Positions 50,226-63,800 of a DNA stretch of 64,000 bases are shown here, one piece after another (the stretch's first letter is position 1; each line of letters starts with the position of its first letter). Where the stretch lies: the NCBI GenBank assembly GCA_024036415.1, contig JAMWET010003878.1, positions 400,001-464,000 on the forward strand, read 5' to 3'. Position numbers and translations under genes: made by a program. The stretch comes from Prochilodus magdalenae (taxonomy: Eukaryota; Chordata; Actinopteri; Characiformes; Prochilodontidae). The notes beneath the pieces were generated by a model. That model saw nothing but the letters and a program-made list of their open reading frames with translations. It searched no databases and was not told where the DNA came from.

Positions 50226-51834
50226 TGTGTCAGTGACTGAGCCAGAAAAGCTTCACTGCTCTGTGCAGTGCTATGACATTGTTCTGCCTGACTGCTGCTC
50301 AGCATGCACAGGGCTGCTGACCCAGACTAGCACTTAGTTTCACCTCCAGAGCAGGACAGTGTGACATACACACACTCATAATGACAAAGTGATGCCATGA
50401 CTTTGTAGACTACAAAAAACAGCTAGCATTAACTATAAAGAAACCAACATCCGCCTCAGACTAATAGTTGAGTTGTATCATTTATTTCATTAAGAATGTG
50501 ATACAGAGCTGCAGTTATGCAATGTTCTGTTGCTATGACATGCAGACGCTACACTGTCGTGCAAAAATGCACCAAAACAGGTAGAGTTTCATGACCCCAG
50601 TTATACAACGCGCAGTAGAGACGTGGGCAGTGGGGTCAGACCCCAGACAGCACCCCCACACTCATAGCTGACTACAGAGACGGTGGAAAACCACAAAGCA
50701 GTCTGAGATTACGTGGAATGATGCTGGGTTTGTATTTTCCACTTGATCACTGAGACTAAACACACAGCTGGGTTTTGAGGTGTACTGATTGATTTCAAAA
50801 CTTGTTTTTTTTCTAATGTAAATTTATGAATTTGTGAAAGAGTGCCCAGTGTTACATGAATAAAGGTTATATCTTATTGTGGGTATTTCAAGACTAATAC
50901 TTTCAACAACTGGCCTACAACAATGTATAAAGCACATGGGTCAGAGTATTGATGTTTTGGAAACCTTTTTGGTCAATACAAAAAGATATCCTGGGAACTT
51001 GCTTTATTCGACATCTAAGAGATATCGAGCACCTCAGAAGAAGTAAAGCTATGAGTCATGTACTATACACCAAACTTCTCTCTTGTTCTCTCCTAACTTC
51101 TAGCAGCCTCTGATAAGGTCACTGCAATGACCCACGATGCCAGAAATACAGTAATTATATTAGCGCTTCTCATCTAATTGTATGCCAGGAATGAAAACGC
51201 TGACCTTTTCATAACTCTTCCTTTTTTTTTTTCTGAGCAACCTGCAGTGCCAACTCTGTTCCAGCCATGAGCAGATATCCCAGCTTAGCCTGTCTCTGTT
51301 TGGTCCATTCTCATGTCCATGCTGGTTTAGAGTCTACTAATGGTTTTGAAGAGGTTTTGGATAGAGCAGGGGGGCCGTGTAGAATGGGTCTGTGAATAGG
51401 AGTGATCGTTGTAGGGCATGAGCTAGAGCGATATGGAGTTATAAATAACTCTCCTCATTCCCACGGAAGAGGAAATGGGTGAGATTGTGTGGGTGAGGTA
51501 TGTTGGGTAATGTCTGTAGGTGCTGAGGGGTTTGCATGAATCCATACTCTGGATTATGTTGACATATGCACGTGAACATTGTGTAAAATGTGTAGGGGAT
51601 AAATGCATTCATTGCTGTGCATGTTTGTCTTATGACACCTGTTTAGCTACATGTGTATATATATGATCATCATGATTAGAGAAATCATTGTATTCATGGC
51701 TTATTAAAAGCATTTCAAAATGAACACGCTCAAATTAAGAATCAAGTTGGGATTAGGTTTAGGTGTAGGCATAGCGTTTTTCAACCACAGTGTAACACAA
51801 TGAATGGAAACACCCTATCAAGCTAGTTTTACTG

Positions 51835-51873
51835 CGCGTGTGTGTGTGCGTGTGTGCGTGCGTGTGTGTGTGT
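51835..51873. repeat. (TG/CG)n alternating purine-pyrimidine tract
   Basis: GCGCGTGTGTGTGTGCGTGTGTGCGTGCGTGTGTG..., a composition that favours Z-DNA. Confidence 0.9.
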
Positions 51874-53389
51874 CTGCATGTGTATGTTTCACCTCCGAAA
51901 AATGACAAGGACTGGCCTGTCAGTCAGACGCTCCATCACAAGCTGTCCTTAGGGAGCACAGTCAACATGAAAAACAAGCCATGTGGGGCAACAGCGGTCT
52001 GGGGCATTGGAGGTGATGCTTGTGACTGATATCTAATGGGGAAGGATGCTGGAAAAGGGGAATGGGTAAGGGAGAGGAAGTGGGACACATCATGAAAGCT
52101 ACATGTCAGGTCCAATGATCTCTGTAACAAGCAGCAGGAGGCATCTGTAGTCCACAGTTGTGTGTGCAGCTGATAAAGTGACCCATGGCTTCTCACAGGC
52201 CTGCAAGACAGGCTGAGGTCCCTCCCTGCTGTCCAGCTGGATCATCTCTGGGAGGTTGCAAAGAAAACACTACTGGCTTCTGCAGTTACGGAAGCCCAGA
52301 GGGTCCAGTTGGCCAGCTGTGGCCATGGTGGAGTAACGTTGGAAGTTAGTTGGTTGCAAGTAGGATGGTATTAATGCCATTAGATCCACATTGTGCTTAC
52401 TAATAGCAAAAAAACCAGCAGCCTCTTTTGCTATTTAAGCCATGTCAGTTCTACTTTTTTAATAGACACAAATTCACTGTATAAAGGTTTATGCATGTAG
52501 ATTAAGGTTTGGATGTCTGGGGGCTAGGCTGGAATAGAGTTCTTTGTGTCTGACACTCTTAGGGTGCTGGTGGGGTAAAGGGTCTCTGGATCGCAACGTG
52601 TCAGTGCTGACATCAAAGAAAAGCGTAGGGTGCTATTATTGCTATCAGAGACAGCCCTGGGACTCCATGTTATGCTTGCTAATGGAAAAAAACAAAAGCC
52701 ACAAGCATGTGGGGGCAAGAAATTCATGACCGCACATCGTATGATATAATTATGATGTGCATCACTCAGATGGTTTTGTTCTGGCATTACAATGAATCAT
52801 CAGACACAACATAGTCTCTCAACCATGGGGCGGGGGTTGGGGTGTGTTACAGTTTGAATCATCTCACTGCTGTTGACATCAGCCATAAATTAGACACAAA
52901 AGCTGCCTACACTACCTCCCCTCACAAACCCATGACTGTAAGTTAATGTAGTTACATTAAAAGTGAAAGTTCACTTTAAATAATTCCCATTGCATTTGAT
53001 TACATGGCAATGTCTAAGGATCTGTAACATAAACAGACCTCCAGGAGTGTCTATAGCTAGCCCTATTTCATCATCAATCCATTCTGCACCCCCCACTCAA
53101 TGCTCTATTCGCTATCAAGCATGTTTTCAACCATTAAAGAATAATAGTGTTAGCTCAAGAGCTTTTAGGAACTCAGATAGGGGGAGAAGGGAGGGGATTG
53201 GAGGGATGCGCTTTGCTCTTTCCCTTGTGACAAAAAGACAGGGAGATGGAAGGAAAGAGAGAGTGTGTGTGTCATGAGCATGTGACGTACGGAAGCCAAA
53301 GTAAGTCAAGGCAAGGGCGGTGCTCCACCTAACAGCAAAAAATCATCAAACTTTTAATGACTTAAGCAATTACCCCCATCGAGCCTGCT

Positions 53390-54290
53390 TAATGGCATAC
53401 AGAGGACGTCATTAAGCACGAGGATCACACGTGCACCACGAACCAATGTGATAGAAACAATCTAAACAATAAAAAGGGCACCTGGTACTATCCCTTCCAC
53501 CTCTCACTCTCGATCACGTTCTCTCTCCACTTAACCAGGGGAAAGTTCCGTTGCATGCTTTCGCAGAACTGTCCCCTGGGGTCCTTACTTACAATAGCAC
53601 TCATAATATTATGCTCCATCCACCAGGCAAAGAGCTGTCATACGAAATCCACGCTGGAGAGCCGCTGTTTTCTCAGGGAGAGGCATCTCTCATTAGAGGT
53701 TTTTGAGTCCACTAGAGTAATTAAGGCTCGTTTCACTGGGGGAGCTAATTTAACAGCGCACTTCTGCTTTTGCCCATCTATTTCATGCTGTCCAAGCGAG
53801 ACAGGTGCATGTCATCGTTAAGGCTAATAATTGCAGGCTTGGAGAACTCGAGAAGCAAATCAGAGCTTAAACCGAGCAGAAGAACGGATGGGCAGGTAGC
53901 AGTGGATGAAGACGGGAGAAAGGGGGTGGTTACGGGATAATTCTGCCCTTCCACGCTATTATGGCAGGTGTCCGCCCCCTACACAGCTTTGCAATTAGCT
54001 TGTCAAACCTGGACTGTTCAGCAAAGCTCGACCGATTCTTCTCATCCACTTTTTCTTCTTTCCTTATCTCTGCTCCTCTTCCTCCTCCAGGACGCACTTA
54101 AGGGGCAGCTAGGGGAACGTTCCAGAAGGATGGGGTGGCATGCATGACAGGGCCTCTGCTTTTTCCATTTTTAATTCGCAGCACAAGCGTGCGGCAGCAA
54201 GGAAACCAAAAGAGAGGAACAATCTCTGCTGGCATCATTATGAACGGTGTCAACCTGCTGTCACTGTCCAACTATGAGTTGCACAGTTAA
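53390..54290. other. unique complex blocks, candidate conserved non-coding elements
   Basis: Non-repetitive, CpG-retaining sequence (AAGCACGAGGATCACACGTGC; GGAGCTAATTTAACAGCGCAC; TTGCAATTAGCTTGTCAAACC) a few kilobases downstream of the ATG exon, a typical place for intronic enhancers. No coding similarity. Confidence 0.35.
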
Positions 54291-56384
54291 TTATTAAATA
54301 ATAAATATTTCTAAAATCTGAAGAAATCTGTGGATATTCATTATATTACGTTTTCCGATAAAGGACCACATACAAGCCAAAATGACTCGGGTCAAATTCC
54401 TGCAATGGTCAATGGTTCTGACCTAACCATACCATAAACATGACATAGTTTATGATGTCATAGTTGGTCATGACACATTATGTCTACTGATGGTGTTGTG
54501 TTATCATTATTGTTAATACTCACAACAAATGTCACATTGCATCATAGCTTGATGGCAAACTAGAGTATAAAAATTAGCATGTGATATCAAACATTATGGT
54601 ATCTGTCGTGACAAGAATGGTAATGGTAACATGACACTATACCATTCAACATCAGCATCCAGCATGACACCACAATCTGATAAGTTCCACGGGCAGCAAA
54701 ACACACGAGCTACGCAAACAGGGTTTCATTAAAGAGCCAAACAGAACAATAAATGCAGGCTCCAACATTGTTATGAAATATGGTGCTAAAATGACATGCT
54801 TAAATGTCCTGTTTCCCTGCTTTCTCTTGAAGCGAATCCATTTGTTTTGATGGATATTGCAATTACAGACCTCCCAACCCCTTCCAGCCTTCACCATAGA
54901 AATTCTGATAGGTCAACAGGCTATCCAGAGCACTTCCCATAATGATGCAAGAAGCAGCGTGCAGCACTGCCGGCGTATTTAATTAGCCTACTTAAGGCGC
55001 TTTCTTGACTCTGTGCCGTGAACATGGGCCACTGGCAGCACAGCTGCACAGATAAAGACTCAAACTAAAGACTCTTCACAATGGGCCCAGTATGCTAATG
55101 GCCAACTTGGCTTGGTGAGGAAGGTACCCCAGACAGAAGAAGAGACAGATATATGCGCCAACAGTATATACGTACATATCTACACACATACACATACATT
55201 CTCTAATAAAGCAGTTCACGTCTGTATCTCCAGTGAGAAGCCTATGCTGAGCAGGCACCAACACAACGCCTGCCTCGCGCTGATAACAACTGCTCAAGAT
55301 GCAGACGGTGACATCTGAAATGTGATGGACATGATAACTGTTAATTACCAGCCATTGTCTTTTGAGCTGTTCTGTGGTTACAGCTGCAGTTAAGGGTCGA
55401 AGCCCTCCTGAAACAACACAATTTCGTACAATGACTACCGAAGTGGTGAATTTCAAACAGCCACTCTTAACCTCTTTAGTCCACTCCAGCCCATATTTTC
55501 AATTCAATTAGACCTAAAAATTTTCACTACAGCCTAAATGAATATACTTCATTAATTCAGCAGCAGCCAGCAACAAAGCGATTTTATGCAAACTTGTTTT
55601 TTCTCTATCTTGTCTTTCTGTCTGCCTCTTTTTTTCTTTCTTTTTTTTTTGCTGATGTTGTAGGTGTAGGACAGGGCAGAGAGCGCAGATGCTGATGCTT
55701 CTAGCAGTCGTCTTTCTGTCTGCTTGCCTCCATGTTTGGATCCCACCCAGGGCCGGGTGTTATGCTGATAATTGGCCTGTCCTGTAAATTCTGAGTTTCT
55801 CACTCGGATGAACTGCTACCTCCACACTTGCTTTTGGAGAGAAAGGGGTTGAGCTGGAGAGCAGAGGGGGGGAGGGGGGCACTGGCTGTTATGTTATCAC
55901 CCTCAGGAGAGCGAGCAAAACCTCAATTAGCTTTCCGCCAGCGCGGCAAGAAAGTTCTTTCGCCGGCAAGACGGTGCAAATGATATTTTGAGAGGGTGTG
56001 AATGGGGCGCATCCAAGCAGTCTTGACGAGGTGCTTTTCTTTTTTTCATTATCATACCCTTAAAACAGGAGCCCTACCAAAAAGCCTCTTAGGAGAATCT
56101 GGCTGTATCATATGGAATCTTCAGATTGGACATTCAAATATGGTAATATGTTACATCAGCCTAACCCAAGAATAAGAGCACACCATATGAAACAGTGATG
56201 AGAAGTAGATGGCAGACAGCAGGCATGGTGAAAGGAAGAGATGTGTATGTGTGGGAGACAGCGGCTGGAGCAGGCCAGACTGAGCTGGGCTGCTCTGTTT
56301 ATATTTAGTATGAGCAGACGAGGGTGAATTCCAGCTTGTCTCTGTGGCTGGCCAAAGCGTTGGCACTTTTTGTGTGTTAGGGGA

Positions 56385-56620
56385 AAGAAAGAAGAGACAG
56401 ACAGAAGGAGAGAGAGAGTGAGACAGAGAGAAGGGCGCTGAATGTCCTGCTGACCCTCCCTGCTAATGAGAGGGTGCTGCGGTGCAGTGGCTGCTCCTAA
56501 TTACTAGCAACCAGCTGCAACCACAGGGAGCGCAAGGGGCCCCCTCTGGGCCCCGGCTTGAGCCCTCCAGTGAGGAGAGACAGAGAGAGAGAGAGACAGA
56601 GAGAGAAAGAGAGGCCACAG
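56385..56620. repeat. GA-rich low-complexity tracts flanking a GC-rich segment
   Basis: Purine tracts at 56385-56435 and 56570-56615 bracket GC-rich DNA (GCAAGGGGCCCCCTCTGGGCCCC). Nothing coding recognised. Confidence 0.7.
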
Positions 56621-57774
56621 TCAGCCCTCTCTTCACCTCCCTCACCCCCTGCTAGCCTCTGCACCCACACACTGGCTGGCTAACGCCAGCTTCTGCTGCC
56701 TCATCAACTTCCTTAGCACTGAAATTGTAGGGTGGCGTGTGGGAGCCGCGTCTGTAAGTACGACTGCAAACGTGTCCTGGTCCCTTTTTTTAACGACAGG
56801 GACTTTGTGTGTCTGGCTGACTGGCTGGCTGGTCGGGTGCACTCGAGCAAGGGTTTGAGTATATGCTGCGGCAGCACTTTTTTAGCCAAAGTGCAAACCC
56901 TTAACTAACCGATAATCAAACGGCCTCTCCGAGCGGTCGATTTTAGCTTTGTCTATATATTGAACCTGATGGATTGTAAACAAAATGCGGGTAAATGAAT
57001 TATTTACTGATACTGTAGTATAATGATAATGCTCACAGGTGTTTATATACTTTTTTAAGTTGCATGTAAAAATTCAGATGAAGTCTATTAACCCCTTAAA
57101 GGTCAAGCCAAAACCGCAGGCTAACTGTGGCTGATGCCAAATTTTGATTTACTTATCACAGCCTATATCATAGTAAACCCAAAGTTCCTTTCGTCCAGAA
57201 ATAACAGTGTGATGTAAAAGTTCACTCGCCAGTTCATGCATGTCATATATCAATGCTGTCAAAAGGAAAAACATGTATCTTCATTTTTTCTGACTTTTAT
57301 TGTATCATCTGAACACAACAGCTACCGTTTACATTGTATGAATATTTCATGATTAGCAGAAATTGTCCAAAATTCCTTGGAAAAAAGCTCGTTCCAATGA
57401 CTTAAATTTAAATAATAAAAAAAAAAAGTTTTTGACCTTTTCTGTATAGTTGCCATTTTGGAGATACATGTTTTTCTTTGTACAGCGACGATATAGACAT
57501 TAACCTGCTAAACATTATGCCATTTCTATCTATCTATATCATATGTGGAAGAGAAATGACACATAGATAAATGGATAGGATATGTACCCTTTAAACAGAG
57601 AAACATATAAAATCAAGGCTATGGCAGCAGATTTAAATCATGTTTTAACTAACATCAAGTAGTTATAAAAAGTGAGACAGTAAAGTAATAACTAATTAGT
57701 GACACTAGTTCCTCTGGACAGCATTCTTGGATTGCCGTATAAAGAGGAGGGTGAAAAAGAGAGGAGAGACTGAC

Positions 57775-57828
57775 CTGCCGGTTCCTTTCGTCCATAATCC
57801 GCGTGATCTGGATCTTCTTTCTTCCCAT
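57775..57828 (-). CDS. mef2a: MEF2A coding exon 1: start codon and first 18 residues of the MADS box
   Basis: Minus-strand translation from the ATG at 57828-57826 gives MGRKKIQITRIMDERNRQ, the invariant amino terminus of vertebrate MEF2A and MEF2C (MEF2D differs here by memory). This is the basic DNA-contacting arm and start of helix 1 of the MADS box, which binds the minor groove of CTA(A/T)4TAG sites in nuclear DNA as a dimer. The start has a good context: A at -3 and G at +4 (CCAAGATGG). The exon ends CGGCAG followed by a GTCAGT donor at 57774, phase 0, exactly where MEF2 genes are interrupted in other vertebrates. The next coding block continues with VTFTKRKF. The exon is too short to be seen as a free ORF; the longer frames over it are not the real one. 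Confidence 0.97.
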
Positions 57829-58012
57829 CTTGGCGTCCTTTTCGGTCTCTCTGACACCCCGAGAATATCAGAAAAACACCTGCGCTCGTCTTCCTCCACT
57901 CCACTAGCACATTGTACACCACCTTCCTCTTCTCTCTTCTTCCTCTCTTGCTCTTCTGCACTCTCTCTGTCTCTCTTGCTCTGTCTTTCTCCTGAGGTGT
58001 CCGCACTACTAT
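57829..58012 (-). other. mef2a: 5' untranslated part of the ATG exon
   Basis: Upstream of the ATG the minus strand runs back 184 nt to a very strong acceptor at 58013: a long C/T tract (58017 to about 58065) ending in CTACAG, then ATAGTAGTGC. I infer this as the exon start. The UTR is purine-rich (repeated AGAG) and carries one short upstream ORF, ATG-TGC-TAG, at 57904-57912. A second possible acceptor, TGTCAG close to the ATG (about 57850), is weaker and would make the UTR very short. Only transcript data could choose between them. Confidence 0.6.
57904..57912 (-). promoter_or_regulatory. minimal upstream ORF (Met-Cys-stop) in the 5' UTR
   Basis: On the minus strand ATGTGCTAG lies 75 nt before the MEF2A start codon, inside the inferred 5' UTR exon. 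The upstream ATG has A at -3, so it could be recognised by scanning ribosomes. A two-codon ORF usually lowers, but does not abolish, initiation at the next ATG. That it acts this way here is inference; it depends on the exon start at 58012 being right. Confidence 0.45.
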
Positions 58013-59814
58013 CTGTAGAGAGAGACAGATAGAGATGGAGAGAGAGAAAAAAACAGATAGAGGCAGAGGGAGCAGGAGTTAGTGACATTCAAACTCATAG
58101 GAAGTGCTGCGAGGCAGATGAAAGGAGGCGAGCGCTCTGTGCTCTATTGGCTGCCACTCGGAGAGAGGATATGAGAGGAAGGCCTGTGATGATTTCTTAT
58201 CTCCCCACCTGCACCTCAGAGAACAGCTGGGGCTCAACTCACCGCCACTGTTACACAGCGCAACACAACACACTGCGCTCAGCAATGTACTCTCTTACAG
58301 TAAGTGCGCCACTCCAGTCCAACCAAGGCAAGTCCAGCTTCGAAATACATCTGTCCATAATTAAAATAGCAGGAATGTATATGATGAAAGTATAAGTGAA
58401 GAATTATTAACTAACACAATTTGTTTGACCAGTGTTAAATTGTACATAGAAAGGCACCATAGACAACTGGTTCTGCTAGATAGGTCTACTAACAAAGGAA
58501 GTGTATAGATAAAACTAGTGATATTTAAGATCACTTTCCAGGTGGACTAAAGTACATCAACTTATCGCATCAAAAGCACACAATACAATAAGACAGACGA
58601 CCATGCTTTCTGAGCAGAAGTTTGAGATGCTACATTTTAGAAAAGGTGAGGCTACTGAGGTACACCAGGTCAAAGCTACCTAGTTGTTAACTTGGGCACT
58701 AATAAATAGTTAATATAGCTTTCAGTAGTCCATCATTATAGATTTCAGTCATTGTTTTCTGTATCTGTCTTCTGTATGTAACAATCAGGTTCTTATGTAG
58801 GGTGTGATCTTTGTGTTTAGAGGTTTTTGGGAATCCCAGCCCAGTACAGTTTCCAGTGTATGCTTTAAAATGTTGTGGTTATTTTTTAATCTAGTATATT
58901 ACAATGTTTTCAGAAGCAGCTTAGCCAAATTTCAGAACTGGAACAATCCATTTTATTATTGATATTTCAATGGATTGCAGCCTGGATTTTAGGTTTGTTG
59001 ATTAAAATAGCACTGTGTTATGCTTTTGTTAGAACTGCACATATAACATTTCTATAGAGTAAAAAAGAACACAAATAAAAAGTGCACTTGCCCCACTGTG
59101 ATTTACCCTGTAACACCTGAATTAAAAAAATTCTGTCAGCTTTCAGTCTAAAAAAATTGCATCCCTAAAAGCAAGTCAGTTTTATTTATCTAGCACATTG
59201 TAAACACCAGTTGACCAAAATACTGTACATACACACATATGGAGAGCAAAGATCTCACTGTGTAAAAAAAAAGCTATGCACATGCCACTGTATGCAAATA
59301 CTTAAAATATTTCAGAACACTAATATAGTAAAAAATGCTTAAAGTCTATAAAAGCAGAGAGCCGAGTTAATGTTCAGTAGTAGGCTGTTTCACATTCTCA
59401 GCAAATGGGCAGTGGACAACTTACAAGTGAAACGGACACAAAGGCCCTTTCTGCATGACGGGCTGACATTTGATTGAGTGGGAAGTGAGATGTTATAATC
59501 AATATGACACCAGAAAGCAGATCAGATTGTCTGTCTGGTTTCACAATGCGTATTACCCCAAGAGTCTGCCTTCAGTTTTCTCATAGTGTGTGTGGATGTG
59601 GCTTTCTTTACTTAGTTCCCTTCATCAGGTCAATGTTTGTCTCACCGTCGTGCTATAGGAGGCAAACAAACGCACACACACATGCACGTGTGCCTCCAGA
59701 GACGGCCTCAGTCTCCCTCTCCGTAACCCTGGCTGCTGCCAGCCTCTTGCGCTTAAGATGATTAAGAGTGCACCCAGTCTTGGGCTGACACGAGCCTTAA
59801 ATCCTCTGGGCCTC

Positions 59815-60420
59815 AGGATGAGGCAATAGGAGGTGGATGCCGAACTGGGGCCCCTTTTGCTTTTGCCCCGGGGAGTGCTCCGTCTGCCCCCTCGCTCCGG
59901 CCCAACCTGCTCACAAAGAGGTGCGGCACGGCCCTGTCCCAAACCTCCGCAAAGGCATTCATCATCCCCCCGTTCCAGTGTGAGAGAGTAGGACAGACGC
60001 ACGCGCCCAAATAGAAAATGCCTATGTAAACACATCTCTCATCAGAGAGAGTCACTGCTGAACTCTCTCCTCCAGAGATTGAGAAGCAGCAAGAAAAAGC
60101 AGCCCTCCGTTCCCCTCCGTCCTTTTTTGTGGCCATATAGCAACAGAATCTGATGACCAGGAGGTTTGGGATGGCAGCAGCGGGTGCCCAGGGCCAGTAA
60201 TTACCGGGTTAAAAGAGAACAGGGGTGTTTAGGTGTTTCCAGCGCCGCAGAAAAGTTTTTGCGGGAGGTCACGTCCCTGCCAGCTGGAGGTAGGAAACTC
60301 TGGCCACACCGAATGAGAAAATTTCCCTACAGTGAATCTAAATGGGAAGCAGTGTGCAGGACACTGTTCTTTTTCAGCTCACCGTATCCCACAATCCGCT
60401 CACGTAGGGGTGGTGCAGCC
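59815..60420. promoter_or_regulatory. CpG-richer patch, possible promoter or regulatory region
   Basis: Contains TTTTGCCCCGGGGAGTGC, CTCGCTCCGGCCC and AGACGCACGCGCCC against an AT-rich background, about 2 kb upstream of the ATG exon. Fish promoters often lack classic CpG islands, so this is only suggestive; no TATA/initiator assignment made. Confidence 0.25.
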
Positions 60421-60692
60421 TAATGCCTTGCACGCTCTTCTGGCAAACAATCCATTCGATTTTAGATATATTCAAATGCTTTCGCAGTAACATGCAGTGC
60501 ACCACACTAGCTGCAATGTACTGTCAGAGCACTTATTTTAAGACAGGGTACAATGAAGTCAAACTTCTAAAAACCATGCCTTCAACTATACATACAGCCT
60601 ATCACAAACAGAACTTGTATATCTACAGCAGTGGTAAATGATTAAGGATAACTGATATGATGGACCACAGCAAATGATAAAATCCCTCAAAT

Positions 60693-60845
60693 CTGTGGTG
60701 GCAAACTCCATTCCTGGAGAGCCAGGAGTCCTGTAGAATTTGGTATTTACCCTACTCAAAAACACCTAACTGAACTCAGCAGTTAATTGCCACCAATCTG
60801 TGCTGGATAGTGGCCCTTCAGGGGTAGTGGCTACCCCTGCCTTAA
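60693..60845. mobile_element. small MITE with imperfect inverted repeats (about 150 bp)
   Basis: The left arm GGTGGCAAACTCCATTCCTGGAGAGCCA...GTCCTGTAGAATTTGG aligns with the reverse complement of the right end AGGGGTAGCCACTACCCCTGAAGGGCCACTATCCAGCACAGATTGG over about 45 bases. The wording (TCCTGGAG-GCCA, CCTG-AGA-TTTGG) matches a very common cypriniform/otophysan repeat, recalled from memory. Confidence 0.65.
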
Positions 60846-63800
60846 ATGTTTGCTTTGGGTCGCTTTTTACATCAAACTGAGCGTTCAGTGTTTCAAAATG
60901 ATTTATTTAAAAATGTGTTATCACCATAAAACGCAAAATAAGTACAATGTTTGATATGTTTCCAAGAATTTCAAAAAGAATTTCAATGATTTGTGATTTT
61001 TGAAGAGATATGACTAAAAAGGGTACTAATTTAGCTTAAATCTGAACATAAATATTACACATTTCTTAAGGGTTGTCTTACTTGTCAAACATTTATTTTA
61101 CAATTCTAAAACTTTCTGTTGCATATTTTCAGCTTTAAATGAAAAAAAAAAAACTTTTAACTGTGTCTCAGACTTTTGAATCCCATCATATACAAACAAA
61201 AAAATTAATTTTGTTATTGCTAATATTAACAGTTTTACACATCATTATACCTTATTTTTTGTTACATATACAAACAGCTGGTGAAACATGGTGTATATAA
61301 GAGCTAATGGAAGAGGACACTCATTCTGAGTCACTTTTCACAGTGTGGAAGTGCAAGCATCTGGTTATCAGAGGCAGGTACGTTAGATTAAGGATGGACT
61401 AACTACCATATTCTCTGCAGGCATTGTTAGACCATTCCAACAATGACAGTGTTTCTTATTCTAAAAGGGTGATGTGCTTTTGCAGCTACATCACGAAATG
61501 TGGCTTATGACAAGATTTTATATCCACCAAATACTATAGTTATTGTATTAATTTAGTCTAATTTCTCAACATGATGATCAGAATCCACACAATTAACAAT
61601 AAAGGGTTAATGAAAAAGTCTTTAATTTCATTATGATTTTTGACTCAATACTCAGATTACACTGCCTTTCAGAATTACCCTTCATAAAAGAAAGGTTATA
61701 AAAAGATATCATCTGTATTTAGTATCTTATCTAAGGCAACAATAATTTGAAAGTGTATAATTCTAGAGGTCACCATATCAAAGTTTAAGTAGGTAAAATA
61801 GGGCTCAGGTCTGTGCCAGTATAAGTGACCCAGCTTTGTGATTTTTACCTAGACAACACATGTCCTCCTGGCACATTCCAATCATAAAAGAGCTGCGGGA
61901 CAACCGACAAATAAATGTTTCAGTTAGATTTAATCTTTTTTATCCCCATTTTTTCAGTCATAGGCAAATTGAAATGAAAACATCTGGATTAAATGTATTG
62001 TGTAAGAGCTTACAAGTGCTTCGAATGGAAATGTCCGCGTGGTCGGAGTGCTCTGTACGTGTGTCTGTGTTTGTGTTTGTGTATGCTGACGGTGTTCTTC
62101 TTATCCAAACATAGTGCAACTGAATTACACTGTGGCTTCTGGCTTGTAGCACCAAACTATACTTGGGAGCTGCCACAGCATTTTGCAAGTGGGGGAGGAG
62201 CACAAAGAGCATCATATTATACCATTTCTGAGGAATGTTGAAAGAGAACAAGGCAAGGTCCATGTGACAGTCTGGTAGAAAATCTAATTTACACAGCTTT
62301 ATGTCTTTCGCAAATGTAGTCAATAAGGCGCGTTGCGTTTGGTGTCTGGAGTTTGCGTCTTGAACTGCGCAGAGATTCTTTGAACTTCATGCACTGATGT
62401 AGATAACAAGTAATGGAATTTTATTCTCCACCATTTAGCAACAAACTGCATGACTAAATTAGCATCAACTTGTATTAACTTTTAAATAGACTTGGTGTGG
62501 TTGGTGGTTTCTGGCACTGTATAACATACTGGTATCAACAAAAAAGGACAAAAGTACATTATATTGCTAACAAAGTTGTTGCAGCCATCTCAAAGCCTGC
62601 ATTTCCTATGTAGTTTTATTCATTTTTATAGATAACAGTAGGTCCTACAGTGTGTGGCCAAGGTCGGGAACTGTAGAGCTCAGCCTAATGGGCCTGAATG
62701 GAACTCGAGCGCTTAGTGTTCCTCTTTGTGTCTCTATGTTTTGCCTCCGGATGACAGGAACACCTTGGCGGCATGCTTGGATCAGGCGGGGGATGCGGAG
62801 GAGGAAGGCTGCCATTTGGCCCAGCATTCACGCCGCCTGCTTTCGCTCAGGTTGTCTAAGAGCTCCTGCTCTAGAGAATGGACCATGCAGTGCTTTAAAG
62901 GAGGGCAGATGGAAGCAGCACCTCGCCAGTGTCTCACGGCACCTTCTGTCTCGCTTCGCTGTTCAGCACGATTCACTGAAGCACTACTACATACACCCAC
63001 TCCTCACAACACCTTGCAGTCAAGGGCAATCACTTGCTTAGGCTCCCAATCTAGAACTGCAACTAGTATAGTGATCGAATAATTGTACCATTAGGATGTC
63101 TTCATTTTGCACAGAGCACTATGATCATTGTATTTTTTTTTTTTTTTCGGTGCCATGATACCACAGAAGCCTTCCTGCAGTGTATTGCAATCTGTCAAAA
63201 TGATAGTGAATATTGTTTGAACAAAGCATCATAGAGTTTTACTGTTAACAACAATTCATATGTTTTTCCATATTCATTGTCATCCTGTTGACTAATCCTT
63301 GTTCTCTTCACAACTGTGGCTGAGCTGTGAGCAACATCTTGTCTAAAAAAAATAAAATACATTTTAATCGCCTCATTCCACCACGATAGTGGAGACACTT
63401 AAAGTAATTCTACCAGTTATCAGTACAATCAAATTTTCCTTGACCTCTGCTTTTTTAGGACTGGTTGGTTTAGTTCTGAATTTGAATTAAGTCACACTTT
63501 ACAAACAGGCAAACCATCTTAGGATTTTAGGAGTAGGTTAAACGTACTCTGTCATCTTAATAGCAACATAGGCTACGCACTGGGCCTTTTCTAATTGGTG
63601 GTGGCGCTGGTTCATGCCTCCACTACATTATCAAACATTACAAGGCGCACTGAGAAAATGAATAGCCAGGCGTGCAAATATAATAACTCATCCGGCCTGA
63701 TGGATGTGCTCTGTGCTTTAAAAAAAGAGCACAATCTCTAGTCACCTCACCATGCAGGAGCTCCACCATCGTATCGCTGGCTCAAAGCCACGTCCACCGC

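Noticed and set aside
57692..58088. Two overlapping minus ORFs of 104 and 127 codons across the ATG exon
   Set aside because: They are in the wrong frames; the real frame is the 18-codon MEF2 start. Their highly charged sequence comes from the GA-rich 5' UTR.
62645..63082. Several overlapping ORFs in GC-richer DNA (60-129 codons)
   Set aside because: Open in several frames on both strands, none with recognisable similarity; composition effect.
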